Below are positions 1 to 11,900 of a stretch of DNA of 64,000 nucleotides, piece after piece (position 1 is the stretch's first letter; every line of letters begins with the position of its first letter). This DNA comes from Sphingobacteriaceae bacterium (GTDB lineage Bacteria > Bacteroidota > Bacteroidia > B-17B0 > Aurantibacillaceae). A program made the position numbers and the translations under genes. Under the pieces are notes generated by a model, which saw only the letters and a list, made by a program, of their open reading frames with translations, was not told the DNA's origin and made no database searches. Location: the NCBI GenBank assembly GCA_016705695.1, contig JADJLA010000007.1:117609-181608 (forward strand), read 5' to 3'.

Positions 1-2
1 AA

Positions 3-986
3 GGCCAGGCGATGTTGCGTATTGATAAATATCTTTTAACGCGCATTGCACACACCACACGAACACGAATTCAAAATGCCTGCGATGCCGGAAATGTTTT
101 AGTGAATGGCAAACCAACAAAGTCGAATTACAAAATAAAACCTTTCGATGAGATCTCGGTACAGTTCAGTGTTCCTCCGCGCACATTAGAAGTTCTCGCA
201 GAGAACATTCCGCTTGAAATAACCTTTGAAGACGATTACTTAGCAATCATCAATAAAAAACCAGGCATGGTTGTTCATCCTGCTTACGGAAATTATACCG
301 GAACATTGGTTAATGCAATGCTCTATCATTTTAAAAATCTACCATCCAAACCACAAAAATTAGATAACGATGTTGTTTTAGATAGAGTAGGTTTGGTGCA
401 TCGCATAGATAAAAACACGAGCGGAACTATTATGATCGCCAAAACCGAAAGGGCGATGACGCTTTTATCGAAACTATTTTTCGATCGAGACATTGATCGT
501 AAATACGTGGCCATAGTTTGGGGAGACATGAAAGAAGATAGTGGAACCATTGTTGGAAATGTTGGTCGCGATCTTAAGAATCGAAAAGTGATGGCGGTTT
601 TTCCCGAAGGAAGCGAATATGGCAAACACGCAGTAACACACTGGAAGGTAATTAAACGTTATGGCTATATTACTTTAATTGAATGTAAACTCGAAACCGG
701 ACGAACTCACCAGATCCGCGTTCACTTCAAAAGTATTGGTCACCCACTATTTAACGACAACGAATACGGTGGCGATAAAATTTTGAAAGGACTAAACACC
801 GCCAAGTACAAACAGTTCATTCAAAACTGTTTTGAGATCTTACCCCGCCAAGCTCTTCATGCTAAAACACTTGGCTTTGAACATCCTATCACCGGCGAAA
901 AGATGTTCTTTGATAGCGAATTGCCCCAGGATATGCAGCAAATGCTCGAAAAATGGGATGTTTTTGTTAAAAACAAGGGAATTTAA
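3..986 (+). CDS. rluD: RluA/RluD-family 23S rRNA pseudouridine synthase, 5' end outside the window
   Basis: A cytoplasmic enzyme that isomerises specific uridines in 23S rRNA to pseudouridine. Counting from the first Met codon (position 12), residues 1-60 form an S4 RNA-binding domain (RIDKYLL near the start, then VLVNGK). The catalytic domain carries HRIDKNTSG at residues 130-138, with Asp133 the expected nucleophile. Further family motifs are KPGMVVHP and GRTHQIRVH. The frame is open to the window edge. The three codons before the ATG encode Gly-Gln-Ala, which continues the usual 'GQ-x-RLDKYL' opening of the S4 domain, so the ATG at 12 is probably internal and the true start lies upstream. 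RluD is the best guess; RluA and RluC cannot be fully excluded without an alignment. Confidence 0.9.
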   Translation, partial: GQAMLRIDKYLLTRIAHTTRTRIQNACDAGNVLVNGKPTKSNYKIKPFDEISVQFSVPPRTLEVLAENIPLEITFEDDYLAIINKKPGMVVHPAYGNYTGTLVNAMLYHFKNLPSKPQKLDNDVVLDRVGLVHRIDKNTSGTIMIAKTERAMTLLSKLFFDRDIDRKYVAIVWGDMKEDSGTIVGNVGRDLKNRKVMAVFPEGSEYGKHAVTHWKVIKRYGYITLIECKLETGRTHQIRVHFKSIGHPLFNDNEYGGDKILKGLNTAKYKQFIQNCFEILPRQALHAKTLGFEHPITGEKMFFDSELPQDMQQMLEKWDVFVKNKGI

Positions 987-1063
987 CATCTCTGTATGTA
1001 ACTAATTTTCAATTTATTGCGTATACTTGTTAATAAGAAGCGTGTGTTAAACTTTAATTAACT

Positions 1064-1093
1064 TTGGTTTTTTCACAATAAATCCAATCTTTG
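1064..1093 (+). promoter_or_regulatory. Candidate Bacteroidota promoter for the M23 peptidase gene
   Basis: TTG at 1064-1066 is followed after 19 nt by AATCTTTG at 1086-1093. This is one mismatch from the TAnnTTTG -7 element, and the spacing lies within the 17-23 nt known for Bacteroidota. Transcription would begin near 1098, giving a leader of about 17 nt before the GTG at 1115. Confidence 0.4.
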
Positions 1094-1114
1094 CAAAACT
1101 TCAATTAAAACTAG

Positions 1115-2089
1115 GTGAAAGTAATTCATAAAATATTCATAATCATTTCATTACTCGTGGTTACATCAAACACGGTTAGTGCATCAGTTTATGATGAAAA
1201 GAAGCCTGGAGATGATAAGAAGAAAGTGAAGTCAAAAGACGATACTTCGAGCGTTAATACCAACATTGCTAAACTTAGCGAAGACTGTAACGAGGATGTG
1301 GATATTGACACAAGTTTAATTGTTTTTCCAAGTAACGACCTTTATGCCAGTTGGGATACTACCATGGCACATCCATATAACTTTAATGAGGCATTTAAGG
1401 TTGACAGTGTTGAAATTGATCTTGTTAATCCGGATGCTCCCGGTTTTAAAATGCCATTCAAAGGAAACACAACGAGTGAATTTGGCTGGAGACGACGCCG
1501 ACCGCATTACGGAACAGATATTGACCTGGTAACAGGAGATACAGTTGTTTCGGCATTTGACGGAATGGTTCGCATCGCAAAAGTATGTTACGGTTATGGT
1601 AATTGTATCATTGTTCGTCATAATAATGGTTTAGAAACTGTGTACGGTCACCTTTCGCAAATGAATGTAGAAGTTGGCCAGGTGGTAAAAGCCGGAGAAA
1701 TTATTGGTTTGGGTGGAAACACAGGCCGTTCAACTGGCGATCATTTACATTGGGAATTACGTTATTTGGGTCAGGCTATTGACGCGATGGATGTTGTTGA
1801 TTTTAAAAGTGGAAATTTAAAGGACAATTGTTTTGTTCTAAGAAAAACAGATGTTGTTGCGAAGTACGACTTAAGAGCTTTAAAAGGCCGTCACCGTAGA
1901 GATGTTGGTTTAACCAAAGCAGAATTGGCTTATGCTAAAAAAACAGGCAGTAAATTACACAAAATCAAAAATGGAGATACACTAGGGTATCTTGCTAAAC
2001 GTTACCATACAACGGTTGGAGCTTTGTGTAAAAAGAATAAACTGAAGCCAACATCAACCCTTCGTTTAGGGCAACTGATCAAAATTTAA
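1115..2089 (+). CDS. Exported M23 metallopeptidase with C-terminal LysM domain
   Basis: A predicted envelope peptidoglycan endopeptidase or cell-division activator of the LytM/M23 type. Residues 1-24 form a signal peptide. A Lys/Asp-rich linker follows, then the M23 domain at about residues 110-225. The zinc ligands are visible as H131 and D135 (HYGTD) and the HLH motif at 210-212, with H179 in YGHLS. Because H131, D135 and H212 are all present, the enzyme should be active rather than a degenerate EnvC-like activator. A LysM peptidoglycan-binding domain (NGDTLGYLAKRY) covers about residues 281-324. The start is a GTG, chosen because the signal peptide begins directly there. The 3' end overlaps the convergent LRR gene by 11 nt. 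Confidence 0.88.
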   Translation: MKVIHKIFIIISLLVVTSNTVSASVYDEKKPGDDKKKVKSKDDTSSVNTNIAKLSEDCNEDVDIDTSLIVFPSNDLYASWDTTMAHPYNFNEAFKVDSVEIDLVNPDAPGFKMPFKGNTTSEFGWRRRRPHYGTDIDLVTGDTVVSAFDGMVRIAKVCYGYGNCIIVRHNNGLETVYGHLSQMNVEVGQVVKAGEIIGLGGNTGRSTGDHLHWELRYLGQAIDAMDVVDFKSGNLKDNCFVLRKTDVVAKYDLRALKGRHRRDVGLTKAELAYAKKTGSKLHKIKNGDTLGYLAKRYHTTVGALCKKNKLKPTSTLRLGQLIKI

Positions 2090-2930
2090 TTTGACAGTCG
2101 GGCAGCAATGCCTTTAATTTATCTATCTCTTCTTGTTCTATTGGATTTCCTCGCAGATCGAGCAATGCTAATTCTTTTAATTCGGTAATGGTTTCGGGAA
2201 TGGTTGTTATTTTATTATTGCGAAAAGAGATCATCCGTAACTTTTTAGCCATGTAAATTTCGCTAGGGATCTTTGTGATCGGATTATTTTCTAAAATAAA
2301 AACTTCTAGATTTTGTAAGCGCTCAAAATGTTTGGTAAGGAAATGTGTATTGGTATGGGAGAGATAAAGGAAATTAAGCGACTGCACTTTGAAAATTTCT
2401 TTTGGTAAACTATCCATGATCACATTCTCGACGCTGATGTCCTTTAAATTTTTAATATACTTCAGTGTGGTTGGTAATCGTAAAGTATCATCTGTATTCC
2501 CAAATTTGAACGAGCGCAATTTTTGCAAGTAAACAATTTCCGCAGGGATGCTGTCGATAGCTGTATTTTGTAACTCGAGATACTCGAGATTAAAAAATGT
2601 TTTAAGATTTGTAGGGAAGGCCGTTAAGCTGTTGTTGTACGAAGCAAAATAAGCAAGGTAGTTGAGTTGATTAAAATTTTCGGGATACGTAGTAATTCCA
2701 TTTCCGCGCATGCGTAGTGCTAATAGATCTTTAAGCGAACTGAGTTTTGGATATTGTTTTTTTGTGATGGGTTTTAAGTTAAGATCTAGTTTGTAAACTC
2801 TTCCTTTTGCTTTCAATGCTTCATCAAGGTCGGTATAAACCTCACAGCCCATTGGGCCGTATTTATCAAATTCGTTTTGAGCAACGAGTGATGTTGTTAT
2901 GAAACATAAAAGAAGGAGTGATCTTTTCAT
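2079..2930 (-). CDS. Exported leucine-rich-repeat protein
   Basis: A secreted or periplasmic LRR protein of about 283 residues. The start is placed at the internal ATG (2930), because the protein then begins with a classic signal peptide (MKRSLLLLCFITTSLVAQ); an earlier ATG at 2966 would add a poor 12-residue extension. After the signal peptide come about eight or nine LRR units of roughly 23 residues with the pattern LxxLxxLxLxxNxIxxIPxEI. This is the spacing typical of bacterial and Ras-suppressor-like LRRs. No catalytic domain is present, so a protein-binding role is likely, but the partner is unknown. The gene is convergent with the M23 peptidase and overlaps it by 11 nt. A structured repeat element lies just upstream of its start. 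Confidence 0.8.
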   Translation of the reverse strand: MKRSLLLLCFITTSLVAQNEFDKYGPMGCEVYTDLDEALKAKGRVYKLDLNLKPITKKQYPKLSSLKDLLALRMRGNGITTYPENFNQLNYLAYFASYNNSLTAFPTNLKTFFNLEYLELQNTAIDSIPAEIVYLQKLRSFKFGNTDDTLRLPTTLKYIKNLKDISVENVIMDSLPKEIFKVQSLNFLYLSHTNTHFLTKHFERLQNLEVFILENNPITKIPSEIYMAKKLRMISFRNNKITTIPETITELKELALLDLRGNPIEQEEIDKLKALLPDCQIKF

Positions 2931-2994
2931 CTTTGTAAATAAACCAAAAAAAAAAGAAGATGGCAATAAAAGGTATTAACAGGATTGAATTTTT

Positions 2995-3178
2995 GGGCGT
3001 GCCGGCGAGGCTCACCCCACATACGCTGGAAGTTCGCTCGCCGTCGCGCTTTTCGCTACAAGCCTGCTTGTCCTTTGCAATGTTTGTAGGGCTCCGGTAG
3101 CTCCTAAAGTCGCTTCCTCGCCCAACAAACATTTTGCAAAGTCCTGCGCAGGGCTTTTCGCTACAATCGCTCACGCGG
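2995..3178. repeat. Dispersed structured repeat, copy 1 (family R1)
   Basis: About 184 bp between the LRR and SPOR-lipoprotein genes. It matches the copy at 26849-27043: both begin GGGCGTGCC and end CAATCGCTCACGCGG. In order the element contains four parts. First is a variable stem (CGGCGAG 3003-3009 with CTCGCCG 3037-3043) whose loop holds the conserved ACGCTGGAAG. Second is the mini-hairpin ACAAGC-CT-GCTTGT. Third is a central stem, CTTTGCA-ATGTTTGT (3073-3087) with ACAAACAT (3125-3132) and TGCAAAG (3135-3141). Fourth is a conserved tail. The stem differs between the copies by a compensated base pair. It is much more GC-rich than its surroundings and contains no convincing gene. Confidence 0.8.
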
Positions 3179-3240
3179 CCGTTAAAGAGAGACAGCCGCC
3201 TCTTCTTACCGTTTGCGCCAGGGATGCGAAGGGTTTAGCT

Positions 3241-3274
3241 CTTTTTTGTTTGGCTTTTCGCCAAACAAAAAAAG
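3241..3274. repeat. Strong hairpin at the end of the R1 repeat region
   Basis: An inverted repeat of 14 bp (left arm 3241-3254, right arm 3260-3274 with one extra A) around a 5-nt loop, TTTTC. It lies in GC-rich non-coding DNA after repeat copy 1. The whole block from 2995 ends near 3314 with GGCGCCC, roughly the reverse complement of its GGGCG start, so the block may be one mobile unit. It could also act as a terminator, but no gene clearly ends here. Confidence 0.55.
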
Positions 3275-3343
3275 CCGAGCGAACAGCGAGCCCGGAGCAG
3301 CCCGCCCGGCGCCCAAATAAAAATGCACTAATAAAAATAAAAA

Positions 3344-4246
3344 TTATTTAGCTTTCACACCATTAATGTAAAGCACCACAAAGCCTTGATGGCCCTGAGT
3401 TTTGAGCTCTTCCATTTTTTTAATGGCTTCTTCTTTGGTTGGAAAACTTCCGGCTAGGATCTTAAAAACACCGGCTTCTTCAACAATAGTTACCTTTCCA
3501 ATATTACTGTACTTAGCCATGCTTGGTTTTGCGCCAAACGAACCAATTTGCACTTTGTATTCTTTTATTTCAATGGATTGCGGCGTAGTATTGCTGCTAT
3601 TGGTTGGAGTTATTGCTGCAACAGGAACAACGGTACTTGTTGGAGTAATTGTTTTTGAAACAGGAATGGTGATGTTTACTTTTTTTGGTTCTTCGGTTTT
3701 TGTGATCGCGGTAGTAGGTGTTGTGTTTGCAACGGTTGGAGTTGAAGCAACCGTATTTGTTTTTGCAGGTTCAATTAATTTAGTTTCTGCAATAGTTTTA
3801 TCGCGAGGTGTACCCGGAGTAAATTCAACATGCATAGGGCCATCACTAATTTCTTTGCGAGATTCGCCATCAATGTAAAAATAACGGTGTTCAAACATTA
3901 CTTGCCCTGTTGCATTTCCAACTTCCATGATCATGGTTATTGTAAATTCATCTGTTTTTGGACTCTCTACCCAAACCAATTTAGCCTGCTGTTTTTCGAA
4001 CGAAAAATTACCATCCTTGCTAATACCTTCCTTTATGGTAACATTAGCCGGCACATCTAATTGATACTTAGAAAAGCTTGAATTTGATCCTTTTTTTATG
4101 GTGATCTCTATAGTGTGCGTACTATAAGCGGCCAATTTATCAGGTATATTGGCGTCGATAGAATTACCACCCGAACCCTGCGAATAACAGCTGGTTAACA
4201 GGGGAAAACAAAGGGCAAAAAGGCTAATTTTTCTGAAAAGTCCCAT
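3344..4246 (-). CDS. SPOR-domain lipoprotein
   Basis: A predicted outer-membrane or periplasmic lipoprotein of about 300 residues. The start at 4246 gives a lipoprotein signal (MGLFRKISLFALCFPLLTSC); the longer ATG at 4282 would put 12 extra residues ahead of it. The N-terminal half is a beta-rich domain of unknown family. A Thr/Pro/Val-rich linker follows. The last ~75 residues are a SPOR domain (EYKVQIGSFGAKPS, then VFKILAGSFPTKEEA), which in known proteins binds denuded peptidoglycan glycan strands. A role in envelope or septal remodelling is therefore likely. The gene diverges from groES and stands alone on its strand. Confidence 0.8.
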   Translation of the reverse strand: MGLFRKISLFALCFPLLTSCYSQGSGGNSIDANIPDKLAAYSTHTIEITIKKGSNSSFSKYQLDVPANVTIKEGISKDGNFSFEKQQAKLVWVESPKTDEFTITMIMEVGNATGQVMFEHRYFYIDGESRKEISDGPMHVEFTPGTPRDKTIAETKLIEPAKTNTVASTPTVANTTPTTAITKTEEPKKVNITIPVSKTITPTSTVVPVAAITPTNSSNTTPQSIEIKEYKVQIGSFGAKPSMAKYSNIGKVTIVEEAGVFKILAGSFPTKEEAIKKMEELKTQGHQGFVVLYINGVKAK

Positions 4247-4340
4247 ATGTAAATATAGTGAAAATAAATGCAGGAATTTCAAGTGTCAGATTGGCGTTTT
4301 AGGGCTGTCAAACAAGGTAAATTTGACCGAAAAAGCTCAA

Positions 4341-4374
4341 TTGTTCCCATTTGGCATAAATTCTGCTACCTTCG
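4341..4374 (+). promoter_or_regulatory. Candidate promoter of groES-groEL
   Basis: TTG at 4341-4343 and TACCTTCG at 4367-4374 are separated by 23 nt. The second matches the TAnnTTTG element with one mismatch. The leader would be about 35 nt. No CIRCE operator (TTAGCACTC-N9-GAGTGCTAA) is present, so HrcA control of the usual kind is not supported. Confidence 0.4.
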
Positions 4375-4414
4375 TATGCGAATTAAAAAAAACTAATCTA
4401 AAATTCGAATAAAT

Positions 4415-4693
4415 ATGGCAAAAATTAGCGTAAAACCTTTGGCAGATAGAGTTCTAGTTGAAGCAGCAGCGGCAGAAACAAAAACAGCTGGTGGTATCAT
4501 TATTCCTGATACAGCAAAAGAAAAACCACAACGTGGAAAGGTAGTAGCGGTAGGAAATGGAAAGCCCGACGAACCAATGACGGTAAAAGTAGGTGATACT
4601 GTATTGTATGGAAAATACGCAGGTACTGAAATTCAAGTAGACGGCAAGGACCTTTTAATTATGCGCGAAAGTGATATTTTCGCAATCATTTAA
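4415..4693 (+). CDS. groES: Co-chaperonin GroES
   Basis: The 10-kDa heptameric lid of the GroEL chaperonin, 92 residues and so of normal length. The N-terminal [10 protein letters not shown] block, the mobile-loop region ([19 protein letters not shown], about residues 20-38) and the C-terminal [18 protein letters not shown] are all standard. It is followed 40 nt later by groEL in the same direction, and the pair forms the usual heat-shock operon. Candidate promoter elements lie at 4341-4374. The pair is complete and nothing unusual was seen. Confidence 0.98.
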   Translation: MAKISVKPLADRVLVEAAAAETKTAGGIIIPDTAKEKPQRGKVVAVGNGKPDEPMTVKVGDTVLYGKYAGTEIQVDGKDLLIMRESDIFAII

Positions 4694-4709
4694 TCATCTC
4701 ATTATCTAA

Positions 4710-6377
<1,668 letters not shown>

Positions 6378-6400
6378 TATTTGATTGAATTAAGAATTAA

Positions 6401-6430
6401 AAGGCCTCGCAACTTTGCGAGGCCTTTTTT
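6401..6430 (+). terminator. Rho-independent terminator of groESL
   Basis: A perfect 10-bp stem (AAGGCCTCGC with GCGAGGCCTT) and a 6-nt loop, AACTTT, run into a T tract. It lies 23 nt after the groEL stop. Confidence 0.92.
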
Positions 6431-6493
6431 GTATGGATAAATTTGCTTTTTAACTTTTTTGTTATATATTTACTTAACACTTAAAGTTACGAT

Positions 6494-7937
6494 ATGAAAA
6501 AATCTATACTCTTTTTATTTTCAATAGTATGTTTTGGTAACATAGCTTTATCTCAAAACACTTTATTCTACAACGCTGAACCTGGAACAGTGGATTACGG
6601 AAAAAATAAATCGGCTTTAAAAGTTGCTGATGGAAATTCTACGATTGCTACAAGTTATACGGCAAGCGCTTGTGGACTTAATTATTTACAGACAAATGTA
6701 TTTTTAGCAATGCGCAATCCTACTGTTTGGCCTGGCGCCGCGGTTCAACCAGCTCCTTTGATTGTTTCGTCATTACCTCCGGTAGGTTGTACAACTATTC
6801 TAAAAGCATATTTATATGTAAGTGTTGGTGGAAATGGAATTCCAATTACGGCAACTGTCACTAACCCACAAAACGTGAGCTCTTCATTTTCAATGACTGT
6901 AATTGGTCAGGGATCAAACTTATGCTGGAACTACCCTAACACTTATGCGTATAGAGCAGATGTAACCTCAGCGATCACAGGCAATGGAACGTATTCTGTT
7001 TCAGGTATTCCTGTAGCTCTAACTGCTACTACACAACCCGATGATGCACACGGCGCAAGTTTAGTTATCATTTATGCAGATAACTCACAAAGCTATACAG
7101 GAAATATTGTTATAGCTGATGGTTGCGCATCTCAAATAGGGGGCACAAAAACGGCTACAATAGGCGGTTTCAATGTTTGTGGACCTACCAGCCTCACATC
7201 TAATTTTATGCTCATTTCAGATCTGCAAAAGTTGGCTAACTCTAACATTGCTTTTAATAGTATTACTCCTTCTTATACTTTACCTCAAGCCGCACAAATT
7301 GGGTTTAATTGGGTTTCCGACGCCGGTACTCCTGCTGCGGCAGGCCAAAGTACTGCTAATTATTCAGCTAGTGGTGGCGGCGATTGTTTTGCTATTATTG
7401 TGGCAGGTTTGTATTACCGTACAGCTTGTACAACCTGTACGCTGGCACCCAACGCACCTACTGTTTCTGTAAATACAAGCAGCAATCCTATTTGTCAAAG
7501 TAGTCAATCAGCCACATTATCTGCATCAGGTTCCACAACATATACGTGGAGTACAAACGCTACTGGATCTTCTATTGTGGTAACACCAACTGTAACTACC
7601 AATTATATTGTATGGAGTACAAATGCAAATGGTTGTGGAAGTGCTACATTAACACAAACTGTTACAGTTTGCAATAGTCTTAATGAGGACTTGATATCAA
7701 GAACCATTAAACTATTTCCAAACCCAAGCAGAGGGATTTTTTAAAATTGAACTAAACGAAAATATTGAAAAACCGGAAATAGCAATTTATAATTCTATTG
7801 GGCAATTGGTGTGCAAAAATTCACTTAAGGAAGGAATCAATACGATCGATATCAGTAAATTTTCTAGTGGATATTATTATTCGGTGATCACTTCAAATGG
7901 AGAGAAAATTCACAACGAGAAGATCATCGTAGAGTAG
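6494..7937 (+). pseudogene. T9SS-exported protein with a frameshift before its type A sorting domain
   Basis: A predicted surface protein with a signal peptide (MKKSILFLFSIVCFGNIALS). A large beta-rich region resembles DUF3344-type domains, with TSAITGNGTYSVSG and GASLVIIYAD. An Ig/PKD-like module follows. The first frame stops at 7742-7744 directly after LFPNPSRGIF, which is the opening of a T9SS type A C-terminal domain. The other frame, from 7743, continues KIELNENIEKPEIAIYNSIG and ends KIIVE at 7937, exactly the rest of that domain. One T too many in the six-T run at 7737-7742 explains the break. Without the frameshift the product is a normal ~480-residue T9SS substrate; as read, it would lose its secretion signal. 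A sequencing error is the simplest explanation. Confidence 0.8.
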
Positions 7938-7939
7938 GT

Positions 7940-8968
7940 CTACCTATCATTTCTATTTCCCTTGGTCTTAGCATTGCTTAGACCTTTGAGAATGAATGAT
8001 AACTCTAAACCACCACGGCGTTTACTTGCCTGACTGAGTTTGGATGTATTCACGTCGTAACTTACGCCAAATACCATGTTTTTCTTATAGTCCATTGCTG
8101 CTGTAAATATGAGCGCATCTTTTGCACGTAAATAGGCACCAAATTGTATTGCAGATGAAATAAGGGTGAATGTATTTAATATAACTTTTTCGCGCGTTGA
8201 TTGACCAATTAAAAATTTGATACTTCCACCGAATATGACCTCTTGGTGTTTGCCCTGCAAAGCGTACATGGCCGAAGGTAAAAATAAAGTATTCTCACCC
8301 ATTTTTACTTGCGCATGCATATGCCCAATGTATTTAAAATTCAAAGAAGGATCGGATGAATAGAATGAGATCTTTGGTTTTGTGATATGTGCCAGAGAAC
8401 CACCTAATTCAAAACGCCCACCATTTGCTCTGCTGTAATATTTATACAAAATACCTGCCGCAAGATCAAACTTCATGAAACTTTGAAAGATCGCGCTCTC
8501 CCTTGTTGGTTTTGATGGGTCGTAAGCTTTTCCATCATATTGTGCATCCCATTTAAGGTCGGTAGTATTTATATTTCGTTGAAAAAATCCGGCTTTAACA
8601 CCAGCGCTCAAACTACTGCTTCTGCTAAAATACACATGGTATGCAAGATCCAAATTAACTTGGTTAGTAGTAACTTTGCTCATCCCGGCTTTATCGTTAT
8701 ACATACTAAAGCCATAGCCGATATGATTTCCTTTTTTCTTTTTGTTTAGATAGATTCTTGAATCAAATGCTAATGCAATTGTTTTAAAAGGATTGATAAC
8801 ACTTTTCCATTGATTTTTATAATTTACAACAAAACGAAAATCGCTGTTGCTTGCACCCGCCGCCGCAGGATTAAGGAGTAGGGGTGATTCGTAAAACTGC
8901 GAGAAGTGAATGTCTTGAGCATGAATTAAACCAACACTTAGAAATAACGTTATGTAGATCCACTTCAT
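7940..8968 (-). CDS. PorP/SprF-family type IX secretion outer-membrane protein
   Basis: A predicted 14-strand outer-membrane beta-barrel, 342 residues, with a signal peptide (MKWIYITLFLSVGLIHAQ). The family signature follows directly: DIHFSQFYESPLLLNPAAAG, with later blocks such as NYKNQWKSV and YGFSMYNDKAG. PorP/SprF proteins typically pair with one large cargo protein that has a type B (gliding-motility) sorting domain, and they help export or anchor it. The gene sits 2 nt downstream of exactly such a cargo gene (8971-12588), so this is very probably its dedicated partner. It is the last gene of the minus-strand operon beginning near 16900. Confidence 0.93.
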   Translation of the reverse strand: MKWIYITLFLSVGLIHAQDIHFSQFYESPLLLNPAAAGASNSDFRFVVNYKNQWKSVINPFKTIALAFDSRIYLNKKKKGNHIGYGFSMYNDKAGMSKVTTNQVNLDLAYHVYFSRSSSLSAGVKAGFFQRNINTTDLKWDAQYDGKAYDPSKPTRESAIFQSFMKFDLAAGILYKYYSRANGGRFELGGSLAHITKPKISFYSSDPSLNFKYIGHMHAQVKMGENTLFLPSAMYALQGKHQEVIFGGSIKFLIGQSTREKVILNTFTLISSAIQFGAYLRAKDALIFTAAMDYKKNMVFGVSYDVNTSKLSQASKRRGGLELSFILKGLSNAKTKGNRNDR

Positions 8969-8970
8969 AA

Positions 8971-11900
8971 TTATCTTACAAGAGTAATATCTCCTTTTTG
9001 AACTAGTTTTTTATCGGTAAACATGGTAACGCTTAAGTAGTATGCATAAACTCCGGGCTCAGCATCTTTTCCTTTATATGTACCATCCCAACCATTTTTC
9101 ACATCTGTTGATTCAAATACTTTATTTCCCCAACGATCGTAAATGTGAAATACCATTTCCTTCACACCATTTCCTCTTAGATACAATACATCATTTGCAC
9201 CATCATTGTTTGGCGAAAAAATATCAGGTAAAAATATATCGGTTGATTCAAGTACACAAACCGATAAGGCATATGAGCTCGGACAATTTCCTTCGTTTAC
9301 AACATTCAACGTTACATTATAATTTCCGGGATTTACGAAGTCGTGAGATACTGTTTGTCCTGGTACATAAGGCAATGTATTCCCATTAAAACTCCAGGCA
9401 CCTCCGGTTGCTCCATTACTAAGATCAAGGAAGGCTATTCTGCTTTCTTCAAAAGGAACGCAATTTAAATTTGGATTAGGCGAGAAAAGCGCTTTAATAG
9501 CATTATAACCCGGAATAACAATGGATGTATCCTTTGTACAACCTGTAGCAGTGTTCTTTATTTTTAAGAAATAATTTTTTCCAGCAACTCCATTTAATAC
9601 ATTACTAGTTTGAATAGGTGTTGTATTCCATGTGTATGTATATGGTCCTGTTGAAGGAGTGATATTTGTTGTTACTTGCGCAGCTACCCCATAACATTGC
9701 TTAGGAGGTGAAATAAATGCCGGGTAATACGTTGGATAAACAAAAACCCTAAACGTGTCTATAACAGGATCAGAACAGCCATCAATAGTAACGCATGTAT
9801 AAACTGTTGTTGCGTTTGGAACTACATTGTGTGTGTTTTGTGGCGTTAAATTATTCGTCCAACTATAAGTGTATTGTGTTACTGCTGGTAAACCTCCGCT
9901 GCCTTTTACATTAATTACAGATGACCCTCCCAAACATATAGTCGGTGCAGAGATACTTGTGCTTGTAGTTAATTGTGGATGAACTCTAACTACAGTGGTT
10001 GTGCTTGTTAAGCAAGCTCCAACGCCGTATTGGTAAGTTAAAGTATATTGACCGGCTCCAACAATAGAAGGATTGAATGTGTTTGGCGTGATGGAGCTTA
10101 CTGCAGTTAAGGTGCCGTTTGGCGGAACAGTATTAAATGTATATGTTGTATTTTGAAAACAATAAACAGAAGCAAGGTTTGAAATATTAGCTGCCACAAA
10201 TTGATACACATAAACTTTTGCACTACCTGTTCCGCAACCTGCTCTGTTTGTAAATGTGTATGTGTATTGATTTCCTGCTAACACTGCACCGGGATTCATA
10301 ATACCTAAAGAAGGTGTAATTAAACCGGGGCCTCCGGTCCAATTAGTTCCAAATGGCAAAGGAGGTGTTACAAGTGATAACGTTGGATGTGTTGAACAAA
10401 CGGTAAGGTCAGGAGCTGTTACTACTGCAGGGTACACTATCATTTTTATAGAATCGGTACAGGTATTTATATCATAGAACACATTATGAATTCCCGGTCC
10501 GGCAACACTTGGATTAAAAATGTAATTACCGCCCGTAAAACTTACGCCCGGACCTGTGTAAATACCGCCCGAAGGCGCATAACTAAATGTTGCAAAACTA
10601 TTGGTGAGTTGAAGTGTGTTACTTGAAGTGCAAAAGAATAAACTGTCGATGGAAATATTTGTTCGTATACATCGCATTACTATTGTATCAGGACAACCAT
10701 TAGCTGCTTTATACACAACAATATCATTATGATTACTCAAGCCACCTGCCGAAGGATTATACATTCCTGTTGCCGGGTTTTGAATTGCGCCAACTACAGA
10801 GCAACTCCAACTTCCACCGGAAGGCGTTGCAGTTGATGGAATGGTAGAGAGTAAGAATGGGGCCTTTGCAGGACAAGTTGTAGCAGTAGTAGGAGATACA
10901 TCAATATCCAATACATTCACAGCAAATGTTTCTGAACAACCACTCAAAAGCGAGTAGGTGATAACATGCAATCCAACACCGGCAAGATTAGGACTGAATG
11001 TTCCAATAACACTATTTAAAATTCCCGGGCCGGTTTTGTAAAATCTTCCACCAATAGGAGAAATGCCTGGTAAATTTATCAGATATGTGTACCAATTTGA
11101 TCTACAAATATTAATTGTGCCAGGTGGAACGGTTAATGCATTTGTAACGTTAACGGATTTACTTAATGCACAAGGCCCAACGCTATATGTAATTAAAAAA
11201 GACCCAACTTGAGTTGGTGTAAACACACCAGTTGGCGATATGTGTGGGCCCGACCATACTCCGCCTAATGGTAATCCGCCGGTAACAGTAAATGTTGGTC
11301 CATTTAAACATGCAGCGTCGGCGCTCCCGACATTTATCTGTATAACCGTTACCTGTGTTGTTGTGATACAACTTCCTACTTGATATGTAATTGTTTTTAC
11401 ACCCGGGCCAGTACATGCCGAACAGAAAAATCCTGTTAATGAATTTGTAATTCCGGGGCCAAGCCAAACTCCCGGTGAAGGAGTTCCTGAAAAATTAAAA
11501 TTAGTACCCTGACAAACCGACGGAGAAGGTAATGCGTTTATTTGCGGATCAATTACATAAATGGTTCTAGTGATAACAACAGAATTTGTAGGGGCCGATG
11601 CAACACTAACCGTACAATTATAAACTGTTGTAATGGTAGGGCAAACCGGATGTGGGCCTACACTAGATGGTAAGCCGTTATCCCAGGTATAATTTAAAGT
11701 TAAACATACAGATGCTGGAATAACCGCCCTTACATTTGCGGTGCAACTATATGCACAAACAGTGTTACTTGAAGTTACGTTAATACTTCCTGTTATTGGA
11801 CACGTAATAATTGAGAATGTGGTGATAAGGTTTTGATATTTATAAATACTGTCGCATTTATCTTTTCTAAATAAAGTTGAGTTAATCGTATAGTTACAAT

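Noticed and set aside
1316..1621. Antisense frame inside the M23 peptidase gene
   Set aside because: No motif or signal; the M23 gene is well supported in its own frame.
2866..3174. Cys-rich open frame overlapping R1 copy 1 on the minus strand
   Set aside because: It crosses the repeat and the start of the LRR gene with no family match.
4375..4410. Possible CIRCE/HrcA operator before groES
   Set aside because: The TTAGCACTC-N9-GAGTGCTAA sequence is absent; only a weak GCGAATT/AATTCGA pairing is present.
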